Shown: piece by piece, positions 23,004 through 30,157 of the stretch | How positions within the stretch are numbered: position 1 is the stretch's first letter | How the letters are laid out: every line of letters begins with the position of its first letter | NCBI RefSeq assembly: GCF_001563225.1 | Contig: NZ_CP014206.1 | Location: 1,488,001-1,552,000 of the forward strand | Length of the DNA stretch: 64,000 nucleotides | Direction of reading: 5' to 3' | DNA from: Pseudodesulfovibrio indicus | Lineage (GTDB): Bacteria > Desulfobacterota > Desulfovibrionia > Desulfovibrionales > Desulfovibrionaceae | Translations under genes and position numbers: made by a program | The notes under the pieces: model-generated | Databases searched by the model: none | The model's input: only the letters and a program-made list of their open reading frames with translations | What the model was told of the DNA's origin: nothing

Positions 23004-25100
23004 TTACCTCGCTATGTTCTGTTTCAGGTAGAACGTCCTCAGTTGCTCAAATCGTGCGCCCGTGGCGGTCTCGTATTCCTTGGATGCCTCGTAGGCGTTC
23101 ATGAAAGATTGGTATTCGGCGGGCAGTTCGTGGCCGTATTTCACGGTCTGCTCAAAGCACCACTCGTATTTCTCCAACTCGGAGGGGAAGAAATCAGGGA
23201 TTTCCAGGGTGGACGTAGGGAGCTGCCTGACTTTGGCCTGAAGGGCTTCCAGACGCTCCCTCTCAACGTCGTCCATGACCGGCTCGGCTTGGACCGCCTT
23301 GGGCATGGGGACCGCCTTGAGGGGGACGCTTTCCTGCCTCATCCACGGAAGCGATTGGAGGCCGCTTTCGCCCACTTCGGCGTCGAAGTCCTTGACCAGC
23401 TTCATGGTGGCCGACTTGAGCTGCCGCTGGCGCTTGTTGGCTTCCTGCACCTTGATGAGGTCAAGCTCATCGCCGAACAGCCGCGCCAGGGGATGGAGGG
23501 CCTCGGTGGGCCGGGCCGTACCGATCCGCTCCCCGTCCATGGTGTGCAAGTAGACCTCGCTCATGTCGCTCCACCGGTACATCGCCATGAGTTCCTTGTT
23601 TAGGCCGTACAGGGCGTCGGATTCAAAGCGCACGTTGCCGATGGTGAAGCCGCACCTCTTGGGGTGGATTTTCTGGCGGAAGAGGAAGTGGCGGTCCAAT
23701 TCCGTGAGGTCTACGCCGTCGCCCAGGCCACCCTGAAGAAGGTCCAGGGGGCGTTGTCCGCCTAGATCATCCTGAGCCTGCTGGCCGTACCACCAAGCGT
23801 AGAGCCGGAATATCTCGGAGGCCTCGCGCAGTGTCGGCACCCATTCGTTGTGAGTCGCCTCGTGGTACTTCTCGTTGCGCTTCATCCACGCGGGCTTGTT
23901 GTCGATATTGTTGCCCACATAGCTCGGCAGGAGGCGTTCGCACTGTTCGTCAAAGGTGCGGAAAAAGCGTTCGACGATCTTGGTCCGAGCCTCGTAGGGA
24001 CGGCTGTATTGGACCGCGATGCCGAGCCGCGCATAGAGGCCGTTGAACTCTTCGAAGTCCGCATCAATATGGCTGAAATACTTGGCACGGAAGGCCTTGC
24101 CGTTGTCGATGTAGACACAGCGCGGGTACTGGGCCAGGGTGCCGATCGCCATGTGCAATGCGGAGCTGATGGCGATGGTGTTCTCCGAGGGCATGATCTC
24201 CCAGCCCACCGGCATACGTGACCGCCAGTCGTACCAGCAGATGAGCGTCGGTCGGAACGGCTTGCCGGTCGTGGGATGGATGCATTGGAAGTTCAGGACC
24301 TTGCCGTCGCAGAAAATGACGTCTCCCACGGAGAGCAGCTTGTCGTTCCGGGCGATATACGGACCGACCTTGTCCTTCAGGGCCTTTTCACCCTCTCGCT
24401 TGAGCACGACCAGATCGTGGTGGTCTTCATCGAACCGCCGGGCGAAACGAACCACGGAACGGTAGCTCGGCACAGGTTCACCGTGCTTTTCAAAAATCCC
24501 CTTCATGGTTTCATAGGCCAGGGCCACGCTCGGCTTGTTGCCGGTCAGCCAGCATCCCAGGAACACCTTTTCGAACTTCAGGCCGAGCTGGCCGAGTCCC
24601 TGCTTGCCGCCCTTGGTCCATTTGCCGCGCCGGTCGCACAGGACGCGGTAATCATGGTCGTTGTCACGCAGCTTCTTGTCCCACCTGTAGAGGGTCTTTT
24701 CGGCCACGTCGCCGACGATCTCCCGTTCGTCTTGCAGCATCTGACCGGCATTGACCGCCAAGACGAAGGCTTTGGTGGCCCGGCCTTTCGTGGACTTGCT
24801 CTTGTCAACGAACTGCCGCCACTCGCTCACCAGCCGGAATCGGGCCATGCCCACTTGATGCGCCCAGTCGGGGATGACGACGTTATTGTCGGGCAGGGCC
24901 GGAACGGTCGCTTCCGCTTCACGCAGGGCTATGGCCGTGCGAACGTCCTGGGGCAGCCCCTTCAACTTCCACACCTTCCCGCCGCCACGGCCAGTCCGGC
25001 TCTCCGATGGCCACGCTTCGCGCTTTGCACGGCGATTCACCGTACGGTCTGTGGTGCCGGTAGCTACTGCAAGCTCTTTGGTGGTATATGCGTCTTTCAT
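23004..25100 (-). CDS. Transposase A (MuA-like DDE recombinase)
   Basis: The recombinase of the phage. The N terminus (KDAYTTKELAVATGTTDRTVNRRAKREAW) is the Mu-type winged helix that binds the internal enhancer. Then come end-binding domains, a DDE catalytic core (VGDVIFCDGKVLNFQCIHP for the first Asp, PRCVYIDNGKAFRAKYFS for the second, VERFFRTFDEQCERLLPSY for the Glu), and a C-terminal region for MuB contact. The length of ~698 is close to MuA (663). I chose the ATG at 25100; a GTG at 25157 would add 19 residues. The stop is three bases before transposase B. Confidence 0.93.
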   Translation of the reverse strand: MKDAYTTKELAVATGTTDRTVNRRAKREAWPSESRTGRGGGKVWKLKGLPQDVRTAIALREAEATVPALPDNNVVIPDWAHQVGMARFRLVSEWRQFVDKSKSTKGRATKAFVLAVNAGQMLQDEREIVGDVAEKTLYRWDKKLRDNDHDYRVLCDRRGKWTKGGKQGLGQLGLKFEKVFLGCWLTGNKPSVALAYETMKGIFEKHGEPVPSYRSVVRFARRFDEDHHDLVVLKREGEKALKDKVGPYIARNDKLLSVGDVIFCDGKVLNFQCIHPTTGKPFRPTLICWYDWRSRMPVGWEIMPSENTIAISSALHMAIGTLAQYPRCVYIDNGKAFRAKYFSHIDADFEEFNGLYARLGIAVQYSRPYEARTKIVERFFRTFDEQCERLLPSYVGNNIDNKPAWMKRNEKYHEATHNEWVPTLREASEIFRLYAWWYGQQAQDDLGGQRPLDLLQGGLGDGVDLTELDRHFLFRQKIHPKRCGFTIGNVRFESDALYGLNKELMAMYRWSDMSEVYLHTMDGERIGTARPTEALHPLARLFGDELDLIKVQEANKRQRQLKSATMKLVKDFDAEVGESGLQSLPWMRQESVPLKAVPMPKAVQAEPVMDDVERERLEALQAKVRQLPTSTLEIPDFFPSELEKYEWCFEQTVKYGHELPAEYQSFMNAYEASKEYETATGARFEQLRTFYLKQNIAR

Positions 25101-25187
25101 ATCTGTGCGTCCCGGTTGTGGGGTCCGGCCCCTTTTGCTATCGGTTTTTGATTCCACTCATCCCACCCACAACAAAAGGAGCCGGAA

Positions 25188-25445
25188 ATGCAGATCACTG
25201 AATGGGAAAAGTATCGCGATACTGCTGTGTTTCTTCATGCCGTAGACACTCTTGGAAAAGATTTTTTCGCAGTCGTGATTACCGCAATGATGCTTTCTGA
25301 CACACCCGTCACACGCGATTCTTTTGATGAGGAAATCCACGATATGCTCAAAATCGCTCAAGAACGTGACAACATGTCGGAATATCTCAGGGTCATGCTT
25401 GCTCACGCCTATTTTGATAAAAACGTAAATCACAGACTAAAATGA
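25188..25445 (+). CDS. Small plus-strand gene inside the early operon
   Basis: An 85-residue, acidic protein (MQITEWEKYRDTAVFLHAVD) with a clear AAAAGGAG site eight bases before its ATG. It is the only plus-strand gene of the lytic region. It is divergent from transposase A (30-90 bases away) and convergent with the early gene ending at 25437, which it overlaps by nine bases. Its base composition is visibly more AT-rich than its neighbours. It looks like an independently expressed accessory gene (a moron) added to the phage. The antisense reading at 25158-25433 is less convincing because it lacks a ribosome site. Function unknown. Confidence 0.65.
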   Translation: MQITEWEKYRDTAVFLHAVDTLGKDFFAVVITAMMLSDTPVTRDSFDEEIHDMLKIAQERDNMSEYLRVMLAHAYFDKNVNHRLK

Positions 25446-25706
25446 GCCTTTGTATTCTGGGCACTGCATGTAGCAATCACTACATTCAGAATCGCGTTCG
25501 CGATCTGCTAATACCTTCTCCAGCATATCGCCAAGGCTAGGGGCAAAGGCTGTTGTCGAAAACGTTAATTGGACTTTGGCTCTGTCGATTCCGAGACAAC
25601 TGACCGCACGGCGTAACTGCTCGGCCAATTCTGTTTCTTCGCCTGTTCGTGTCGGTCCATACAGACCGTCAATTTCAACATGCAGCGACATCATATGCGG
25701 CTTCAT
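25437..25706 (-). CDS. Small early phage protein with Cys-rich end
   Basis: An 89-residue protein (MKPHMMSLHVEIDGLYGPTR) whose ATG overlaps the upstream stop by four bases. The first 60 residues look like an alpha/beta domain (TELAEQLRRAVSCLGIDRAKVQLTF). The end, ECSDCYMQCPEYKGSF, could bind a metal. Function unknown; early operon membership is clear. Confidence 0.62.
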   Translation of the reverse strand: MKPHMMSLHVEIDGLYGPTRTGEETELAEQLRRAVSCLGIDRAKVQLTFSTTAFAPSLGDMLEKVLADRERDSECSDCYMQCPEYKGSF

Positions 25707-26092
25707 TTCAAAGCCTCCCTCGACGGAGTCCCCTCCCGGAGTGAACCGGAAGTGAAAGCGGAACCGTTATCCGACATGATCAACTGGGGTACGCCCACGA
25801 AGGGGTCCGTGGTCTTTCTGTCGGGCAGCGGGCACGGCTCTCCATCCACGCCGCAAATGTCCAGCCATTCCAGGCCACCCATCTGGCGGGCTACTTCGCG
25901 CATTCTTCTGTGCGCAGCCCTCCACGCCGTTTTGGGATCGGCTCCCGGAACCATGCACAATTGCACCTGCGCTTCTTCCCAGGCGTCCACGTCGAATCCG
26001 CCATCGGGGAGTTCGCCAGCTCCGGTGGGCCAGCAGGTCAGGAGCACTTTCTGGCCCCCACTCACTCCGAATCCAAGAGTCGCGGTCAGCAT
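25703..26092 (-). CDS. Hypothetical early phage protein
   Basis: A 129-residue protein starting at the ATG at 26092 in a TAATG overlap with the upstream gene (MLTATLGFGVSGGQKVLLTC). Features are a Gly-rich strand region, AWRAAHRRMREVARQMGGLEW as a charged helix, and FVGVPQLIMSDNGSAF near the end. It belongs to the four-gene early block in front of transposase A. No family recognised. Confidence 0.58.
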   Translation of the reverse strand: MLTATLGFGVSGGQKVLLTCWPTGAGELPDGGFDVDAWEEAQVQLCMVPGADPKTAWRAAHRRMREVARQMGGLEWLDICGVDGEPCPLPDRKTTDPFVGVPQLIMSDNGSAFTSGSLREGTPSREALK

Positions 26093-26355
26093 TACGCCAC
26101 CTCCTTTTCCTTCATGTCCTTGGGGAGAGCCAGGGCCTCTTCGGGACACCCTGCATCACGCAGGTAGCCGAGCACCCGGCGGTTGTTGGCGGAACCGTAT
26201 ATGGTCCGCGACACTACAGACTGGCTGAGGCCCAGTTTGTCGCGGATGTCGTACTGGGTCAGGCCGCACGAGAACATCCACTCCTTGATCTTGAACGGCT
26301 TCCGGTGCCGTCCGGCACCGATTCCCGCGAGCGCGTTGGTGCTCATGGTGGTCAT
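26092..26355 (-). CDS. Small HTH protein (Ner-like position)
   Basis: An 87-residue protein (MTTMSTNALAGIGAGRHRKP) with an XRE-type helix-turn-helix (KIKEWMFSCGLTQYDIRDKLGLSQSVVSRTIYGSANNRRVLGYLRDAG). In Mu the second early gene, ner, encodes a small HTH repressor that turns down the early promoter and the repressor gene. Its place as second early gene here suggests the same role. The start overlaps the upstream stop (ATGA). Confidence 0.75.
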   Translation of the reverse strand: MTTMSTNALAGIGAGRHRKPFKIKEWMFSCGLTQYDIRDKLGLSQSVVSRTIYGSANNRRVLGYLRDAGCPEEALALPKDMKEKEVA

Positions 26356-26780
26356 AGTTTCATCTCCAATTGTTTCTTGCGTTTTTTGGCCTCGCGCTCC
26401 TCCAGGATCGCGTTCGCATAGTCCCGCAGTTTCTTGTCCTGCGGGGTCATGACCCCGCATCCGTGCGGACGAAGCAGTACAGCCAGAGGCTCGGCGCTCT
26501 TCACGGCCATGCAGAACACGTTCACAGCCAGGACCGACGGCTGGTGCTCCGTGTTGGCCGGGTTGAGCCACTTTTCCAGTGTGGCCAGCGTGACGCTCCT
26601 GGCGTTCCCCCGGCTCACGCTCACCCCGGCGCTCTTGGCGATCTCGTTCATGAGGTCGGCGATTTCCTCCCGCGACAAGCCACACCGCGCGGCGGCGCGG
26701 TTCATGGCGCTCTTCAGGCTGGCCATCAACATGGCCAGCTCGGCGCTCGGGTCTGTGTCGAAGAGGGATAACTGCCGCAT
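26352..26780 (-). CDS. First early phage gene, probable DNA-binding protein
   Basis: A 142-residue protein starting MRQLSLFDTDPSAELAMLMA at 26780. It carries an HTH-like block (RAAARCGLSREEIADLMNEIAKSAGVSVSRGNARSVTLATLEKWLNP), the type of first early gene seen in Mu-like prophages of Desulfovibrio. The C-terminal ~40 residues are a charged helix (KKLRDYANAILEEREAKKRKK). It follows the early promoter at 26969-26997 with a leader of about 180 bases. The role is unknown, perhaps replication or early regulation. Confidence 0.65.
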   Translation of the reverse strand: MRQLSLFDTDPSAELAMLMASLKSAMNRAAARCGLSREEIADLMNEIAKSAGVSVSRGNARSVTLATLEKWLNPANTEHQPSVLAVNVFCMAVKSAEPLAVLLRPHGCGVMTPQDKKLRDYANAILEEREAKKRKKQLEMKL

Positions 26781-26948
26781 GTGTCGCTCTGTCCGCTGGG
26801 TTGCAGGTTGCTGTCCGATACGGATGCGGGGCCGGATGTTGACCCCTTGGGCGGCGTCATTTACTGTGCATTTGTCAAGCGGTGTTGTTAATGACTGCCC
26901 ACGGCTTCTTTTTATTCTCATTTTTAGTGCCTGGTCAACCTTTTTTGG

Positions 26949-27061
26949 TGTCCAAGTTGAAATTTTGAGATATTTGATTTACTCTCTGTAATATCAATAA
27001 GATAGAAGTATTGCGGGCTGTCCAACTTTCTGTCCAACTTCGGGAGACAATCTTGGACACC
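26949..27061. promoter_or_regulatory. Divergent promoter/operator region of the phage switch
   Basis: Four copies of a motif near TGTCCAASTT occur at 26949-26958, 27019-27028, 27031-27040 and, inverted, around 27050-27059. They are likely repressor operators and perhaps the transposition enhancer, as in Mu. A minus-strand early promoter fits TTGATA (26992-26997) with AATATC (26969-26974, 17-base spacer). A plus-strand repressor promoter fits TTGAGA (26965-26970) with TAATAT (26989-26994, 18-base spacer). The two promoters overlap face to face. Confidence 0.65.
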
Positions 27062-27553
27062 ACACTAGGTCAAAGGATAAAAAGAGTTCGTGGCGACTTG
27101 AAACAAGCTGATTTTGCTGAGAGTTTAGGCGTTCACAAGAACTCTCTTAGCCGTTACGAAAGAGACTCCAGCATTCCTGGGACAGATTTTATCGAGGCAC
27201 TATGCACCAAATATGGTGTGTCGGTTTTCTGGCTTGTTCTGGGGGAAGGCTCAATGGATGGGAGCTACCCCGAACCAACCAGAGATTCCGGCCTGGATCG
27301 AGATGCCACCTTAGAGGAAGAATTATGCGCAGAGCGGGAGATGAATCGTACTCTTGTAGACGAGAACAGAATGCTCTGGAAAGAAAACGGGGAGCTGAAG
27401 GTTAAGATCGGGGAGCTAAACGTTCAGAAGGTTAAACTCGAAGGAGAGTTGGACACGGCCCGCAAGATGGCAAAGGAATACTACGAAAGGCTGAAAAGCC
27501 GCGATGCGCCGGAAGACACCACGCCAACTGAGGCCATAAGAGAAGCCGGTTAG
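27053..27553 (+). CDS. Phage repressor (cI/c-type, XRE HTH plus coiled coil)
   Basis: The repressor that keeps the prophage silent. The likely start is the TTG at 27053, with GGGAG six bases upstream; a TTG at 27011 would add 14 residues. The N-terminal XRE domain is clear (LGQRIKRVRGDLKQADFAESLGVHKNSLSRYERDSSIPGTDF), followed by YGVSVFWLVLGEGSM. The C-terminal half is an alpha-helical coiled coil (REMNRTLVDENRMLWKENGELKVKIGEL) for oligomerisation, unlike the LexA-like tail of lambda cI, so induction by RecA-stimulated self-cleavage is unlikely. It is divergent from the lytic operon. At 166 residues it is of typical size for Mu-like repressors. Confidence 0.85.
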   Translation: MDTTLGQRIKRVRGDLKQADFAESLGVHKNSLSRYERDSSIPGTDFIEALCTKYGVSVFWLVLGEGSMDGSYPEPTRDSGLDRDATLEEELCAEREMNRTLVDENRMLWKENGELKVKIGELNVQKVKLEGELDTARKMAKEYYERLKSRDAPEDTTPTEAIREAG

Positions 27554-27658
27554 CTCACAGGGGAAAGGTTATCCCACTGTTCGGCTGAAATGTGCGGGAG
27601 TCTGCATACGATGACACCATTGCGCAACCTTTGGCAATCTTTAGAATTCCTCAATGCC

Positions 27659-27708
27659 AAAATGAGAAAAGGGCCAGCGGCAAATACCACTGGCCCTTTT
27701 CTCATTTT
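27659..27708. terminator. Long bidirectional terminator after the repressor gene
   Basis: Perfect 19-bp arms (27659-27677 and 27690-27708) with an AT-rich outer part, so each strand has an A run before and a T run after the hairpin. It ends repressor transcription and shields the prophage from host transcription. Confidence 0.9.
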
Positions 27709-27798
27709 GATTGGCAAAAACAGCCTGTCTCTTTGATCTATTTCTCAAGTTAAGAATTAGACCTGGCCAAACACCGAATCCCCGAAAATCCCACGCCG

Positions 27799-27831
27799 GT
27801 CCTACGTTCGTCCCACGTTCGTCCTATGTTC
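27799..27831. repeat. Three tandem 11-bp repeats (GTCCYAYGTTC)
   Basis: Units GTCCTACGTTC, GTCCCACGTTC and GTCCTATGTTC follow each other without a gap, one per helical turn. They lie 80-110 bases before the end of the host gene, where transposase-binding sites of the left end are expected. They also resemble the operator motif TGTCCAASTT. Confidence 0.7.
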
Positions 27832-27914
27832 CCCCGGCATTCCCTAGTTTCTCAGCTTGGCTGTCCCCCTATAAACATCCCCCTCGCATGACTTTCGGCC
27901 AACCCGCCGGATGG

Positions 27915-28472
27915 TCACATTTCCAACTCGTCAATATTGATAATGAACGTGATGACTCCAATGGCTTTCTCCCCGTCAACGACGGGGACGGATACAGGGC
28001 ACTTATAGGCCAGATCTGTGTCATCGTAGTCCACCTCGCCTGCGAAAACGGCACCAGCGCCATGCGAAAAGGACGCTTTGAAGATTTCTCTGTCGCCAAT
28101 CCAGTAATTGGAAACTTTATCGACCATGCCGACAAGGGCTCCCTGATTGTCCATGACAAATATGTTTGTGCAGTAGCCCTTGGATTTCAGTATCTCCAGA
28201 AGGTGCTTGCCGAGCTCGGACGTCATAAGGGCCAGCATGAAGTCGGCCGTGTCGTAGGTATTTCTCCACCTCTCATCCATGGCTTGGATTTCACTCAGCT
28301 TCATCCCTTTGGCATTCTGGGCTTTGACCGCTTCCACGATAACCGGGTCGGAACCGATTGCCGCCAGTGTCCCGCTAAGATCGTACACCGTCTGGGGGGC
28401 CCTATCCGCGAGAGCCAGGCCGGCCGTCAGGGTCAAAACAAGGAGAGCGCATACCAGGATTGTCGTTTTCAT
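27915..28472 (-). CDS. Periplasmic sensor-like (PDC/Cache-type) protein
   Basis: A 185-residue secreted protein: signal peptide (TTILVCALLVLTLTAGLALA), helix (LSGTLAAIGSDPVIVEAVKAQNAKGMKLSEIQAMD), then a PDC-like fold with NIFVMDNQGALVGMVDKVSNYWIGDREIFKASF and a final VPVVDGEKAIGVITFIINI. This half-Cache pattern usually forms the ligand-binding part of receptors. Here it stands alone, perhaps as a periplasmic partner. The ATG at 28472 has better spacing to GGAGG than the ATG at 28475. A good sigma-70 promoter lies upstream (28515-28542). It is the first host gene beside the prophage. Confidence 0.75.
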   Translation of the reverse strand: MKTTILVCALLVLTLTAGLALADRAPQTVYDLSGTLAAIGSDPVIVEAVKAQNAKGMKLSEIQAMDERWRNTYDTADFMLALMTSELGKHLLEILKSKGYCTNIFVMDNQGALVGMVDKVSNYWIGDREIFKASFSHGAGAVFAGEVDYDDTDLAYKCPVSVPVVDGEKAIGVITFIINIDELEM

Positions 28473-28514
28473 CATTGCCTCCGTTCAAAAGGGGGGGAGT
28501 GATAGTGTGTTGCG

Positions 28515-28542
28515 ATTGTATCTTATCCTGCTGTGATGACAA
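28515..28542 (-). promoter_or_regulatory. Sigma-70-like promoter for the periplasmic sensor-like gene
   Basis: On the minus strand TTGTCA (28537-28542) and TACAAT (28515-28520) are separated by 16 bases, about 35-40 bases upstream of the start codon. Confidence 0.7.
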
Positions 28543-28930
28543 TGAATTAGAAAAAAATGAATGGTGGGTCAATCCCTCCCCCCATTCTTCGTGGTCGGCA
28601 TGGACTGCGGGGCAATACGGGTAATCCTTCAGATACTCGAAAGGCCGACGGATCATGTGTTCGCCGGGGGTACGGCGCGGGCAACACCGTTCTATTGATG
28701 GACATCCATGAATGTCGGCAGGGCGCGCCCGGCGCATGGCTTATGAAAGCCTTATGGGCCGATCGCAATCTCCGTGAGAGACAACTCGGGACAACATGTT
28801 TCCTTAATGAGTTATCCACCGCATTACCCCGGAGAATTCATCCGGGTTGGTCCTGAATCGGATTGTGGCTCTCGGCAGTCGTCCGTTCCTTCGCTTTCCT
28901 CGTGAAAAGCCTGCAACCATACATTGGGCC

Positions 28931-28957
28931 TAAAGATATCCGTCGATCGGTCGATAG
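28931..28957 (+). promoter_or_regulatory. Sigma-28 (FliA)-like promoter
   Basis: TAAAGATA (28931-28938), an 11-base spacer, then GTCGATAG (28950-28957), against the flagellar consensus TAAAGTTT-N11-GCCGATAA. It is ~42 bases upstream of the ATG at 28999. Confidence 0.68.
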
Positions 28958-28998
28958 GACAAATGGTCCATATTGAGGGATTTACCGTAGGAGACGCC

Positions 28999-29820
28999 AT
29001 GTCGCTGAGCGCCAGCGCCGGAATGATGCAAAATGGGCAGTCTTTCGCAAGTCTTCGCCTTAACGTTGCTTCACAGAGACAAACCGAGGAGAAATCGCAG
29101 GCGGGTGAGGAAGAAAGCCGGAATATAGCCATCGCCGGGCCTCAAGGGCCCTCGTCAAATTGCTTCTGCGCGTCGAAGGGGGAGTTGCTTCAGGATGCGC
29201 TGTTGTCGAATTTCCAGTCAAAACGGAAAAACATGGTTTCCAACCTGTTCGTCAGTCTCCTCCCTGACACTTCCGAATATCTTCAGGCTCACCTTGATGG
29301 CCTCAGGATGCAAAATGAATTTGCCGCCAAGCTGAATGGAGTGCTTGAAACGGCGATCATGAATAGTCGTGCCGGAGAATCTACCGCCTTTATCGAGCGA
29401 ACCATCGAAGAGTCGATCAAGCAGACCGGCGATGGCAAAATCCATGAGGACGCGGAGGAAGATTTCAAGGAGGCCGAGGAAGAGCTTGATGAGGAAATTG
29501 AAGAAAAGGTCAGTGGAGAGGAAGACGGCGATCCGGCGTCTGCGGAAGGAGCCGAAGCCGTCCGGCAGGACATCGAGCTGAAGGCCGAGGAAGCGACGCA
29601 ACCCGAGAATCAAGCCAAGGCCGAACCCGCAGCCGAAGTCCTGACGGTGGCCGAGGCCATTGACAAGGAGTCGGAGCGCGGCAGCCACGCGGACAAGGGG
29701 GCCGCGGTCTCGACGGAAACCGCGCTTCAGGCGGCTGACGGCGGTGCCGCCGAGGATGGCCGGGCAATGGACAGTGCCCAAGCCTCTGCAGTGGGGGCAT
29801 CCGTCAACTTGTTTGTCTGA
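28999..29820 (+). CDS. Acidic protein of unknown function, probable flagellar regulon member
   Basis: A 273-residue soluble protein (MSLSASAGMMQNGQSFASLR). TAGGAG six bases before this ATG and the sigma-28-like promoter just upstream select this start over two earlier in-frame ones. Residues ~55-145 are helical (LQDALLSNFQSKRKNMVSNL, YLQAHLDGLRMQNEFAAKLN). The C-terminal half is very acidic and low in complexity (EDAEEDFKEAEEELDEEIEE), then Ala-rich. No signal peptide or known domain is seen. The flagellar link rests only on the promoter. A terminator follows at 29950. Confidence 0.75.
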   Translation: MSLSASAGMMQNGQSFASLRLNVASQRQTEEKSQAGEEESRNIAIAGPQGPSSNCFCASKGELLQDALLSNFQSKRKNMVSNLFVSLLPDTSEYLQAHLDGLRMQNEFAAKLNGVLETAIMNSRAGESTAFIERTIEESIKQTGDGKIHEDAEEDFKEAEEELDEEIEEKVSGEEDGDPASAEGAEAVRQDIELKAEEATQPENQAKAEPAAEVLTVAEAIDKESERGSHADKGAAVSTETALQAADGGAAEDGRAMDSAQASAVGASVNLFV

Positions 29821-30157
29821 ACAAAGGTCGAGCCGGTTTATCCGTCCATTTGTCCAGATAGGTCCTCCCCGCTTCTTGGGCTCTTTTCGAGAAGGGCATG
29901 CAGGAGGCCGAAGGACCAATCCCCTGCGCAAAATCCGAATGGAGTATAGGCCCGGAAGGTATTCCTTCCGGGCTTTTTTCGCGCCTTTGGATGGTCCTCA
30001 AATGCAAGGCGGGGGCGCCTTCCCGTTGTCTCGGAGCCCATGGCAAGGTCAGTTTATAATACTTCGAAGGTGAAGGCGTGTCGTATACCGGAAGACAGTG
30101 GATGGTGCTCTCGGGTAATGGGTGAAAACGGTGCCGCATCGAGCTGCCGGGGTGGAT
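29821..30157. other. Intergenic region with terminator and promoter-like sequence
   Basis: About 340 bases. It holds the terminator at 29950-29979 and a perfect TATAAT at 30055-30060 that could be the -10 of the hybrid kinase gene; no good -35 is visible at the right distance. I see no gene here. Confidence 0.55.
29950..29979 (+). terminator. Intrinsic terminator
   Basis: 10-bp stem GCCCGGAAGG/CCTTCCGGGC with loop TATT, followed by six T (29974-29979). It ends the acidic-protein transcript. Confidence 0.9.

Larger units (their letters stand above)
1..27900 (-). mobile_element. Mu-like transposable prophage (left part; right end outside window)
   Basis: The gene order is that of a Mu-like phage read right to left. 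It starts with a divergent repressor, then MuA-like transposase and MuB-like ATPase, GemA, lysis genes, a gp28/gp29/gp30-type terminase, portal and minor head block, protease with scaffold, capsid, gp36-type neck protein, virion morphogenesis protein, sheath, tube, chaperone and tape measure. Almost every gene is on the minus strand with overlaps of a few bases. The left attachment end must lie between the repressor stop (27553) and the intact host gene ending at 27915; 27900 is only an approximate limit. Baseplate genes, tail fibres and the right end lie beyond position 1. The broken dam gene is the only obvious lesion, so the element may still be active. Confidence 0.93.
27554..27914. other. 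Prophage left-end region between repressor and host gene
   Basis: About 360 bases with no convincing gene. It holds a long terminator at 27659-27708 and three 11-base tandem repeats at 27799-27831 that could be transposase-binding sites near the left attachment end. The exact junction with host DNA cannot be fixed because the right end, and so the target duplication, is not in the window. Confidence 0.6.
28476..28998. other. Intergenic region between divergent host genes
   Basis: About 520 bases. It holds the sigma-70-like promoter for the minus-strand gene (28515-28542) and the sigma-28-like promoter for the plus-strand gene (28931-28957). In between I see no gene with a ribosome site, no RNA gene and no repeat. 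Confidence 0.6.

Noticed and set aside
25158-25433. Minus-strand frame of 91 codons opposite the small gene at 25188
   Set aside because: No ribosome site, while the plus-strand gene has a strong one. It would fit the strand of the lytic operon, so it is not fully excluded.
27780-27835. CRISPR-like array at the 11-bp repeats
   Set aside because: The repeats are too short, have no spacers between them and there are no cas genes.
27711-28502. Plus-strand frame of 263 codons across the prophage end
   Set aside because: It is antisense to the signal-peptide protein at 27915-28472 for most of its length and crosses the repeats and prophage end.
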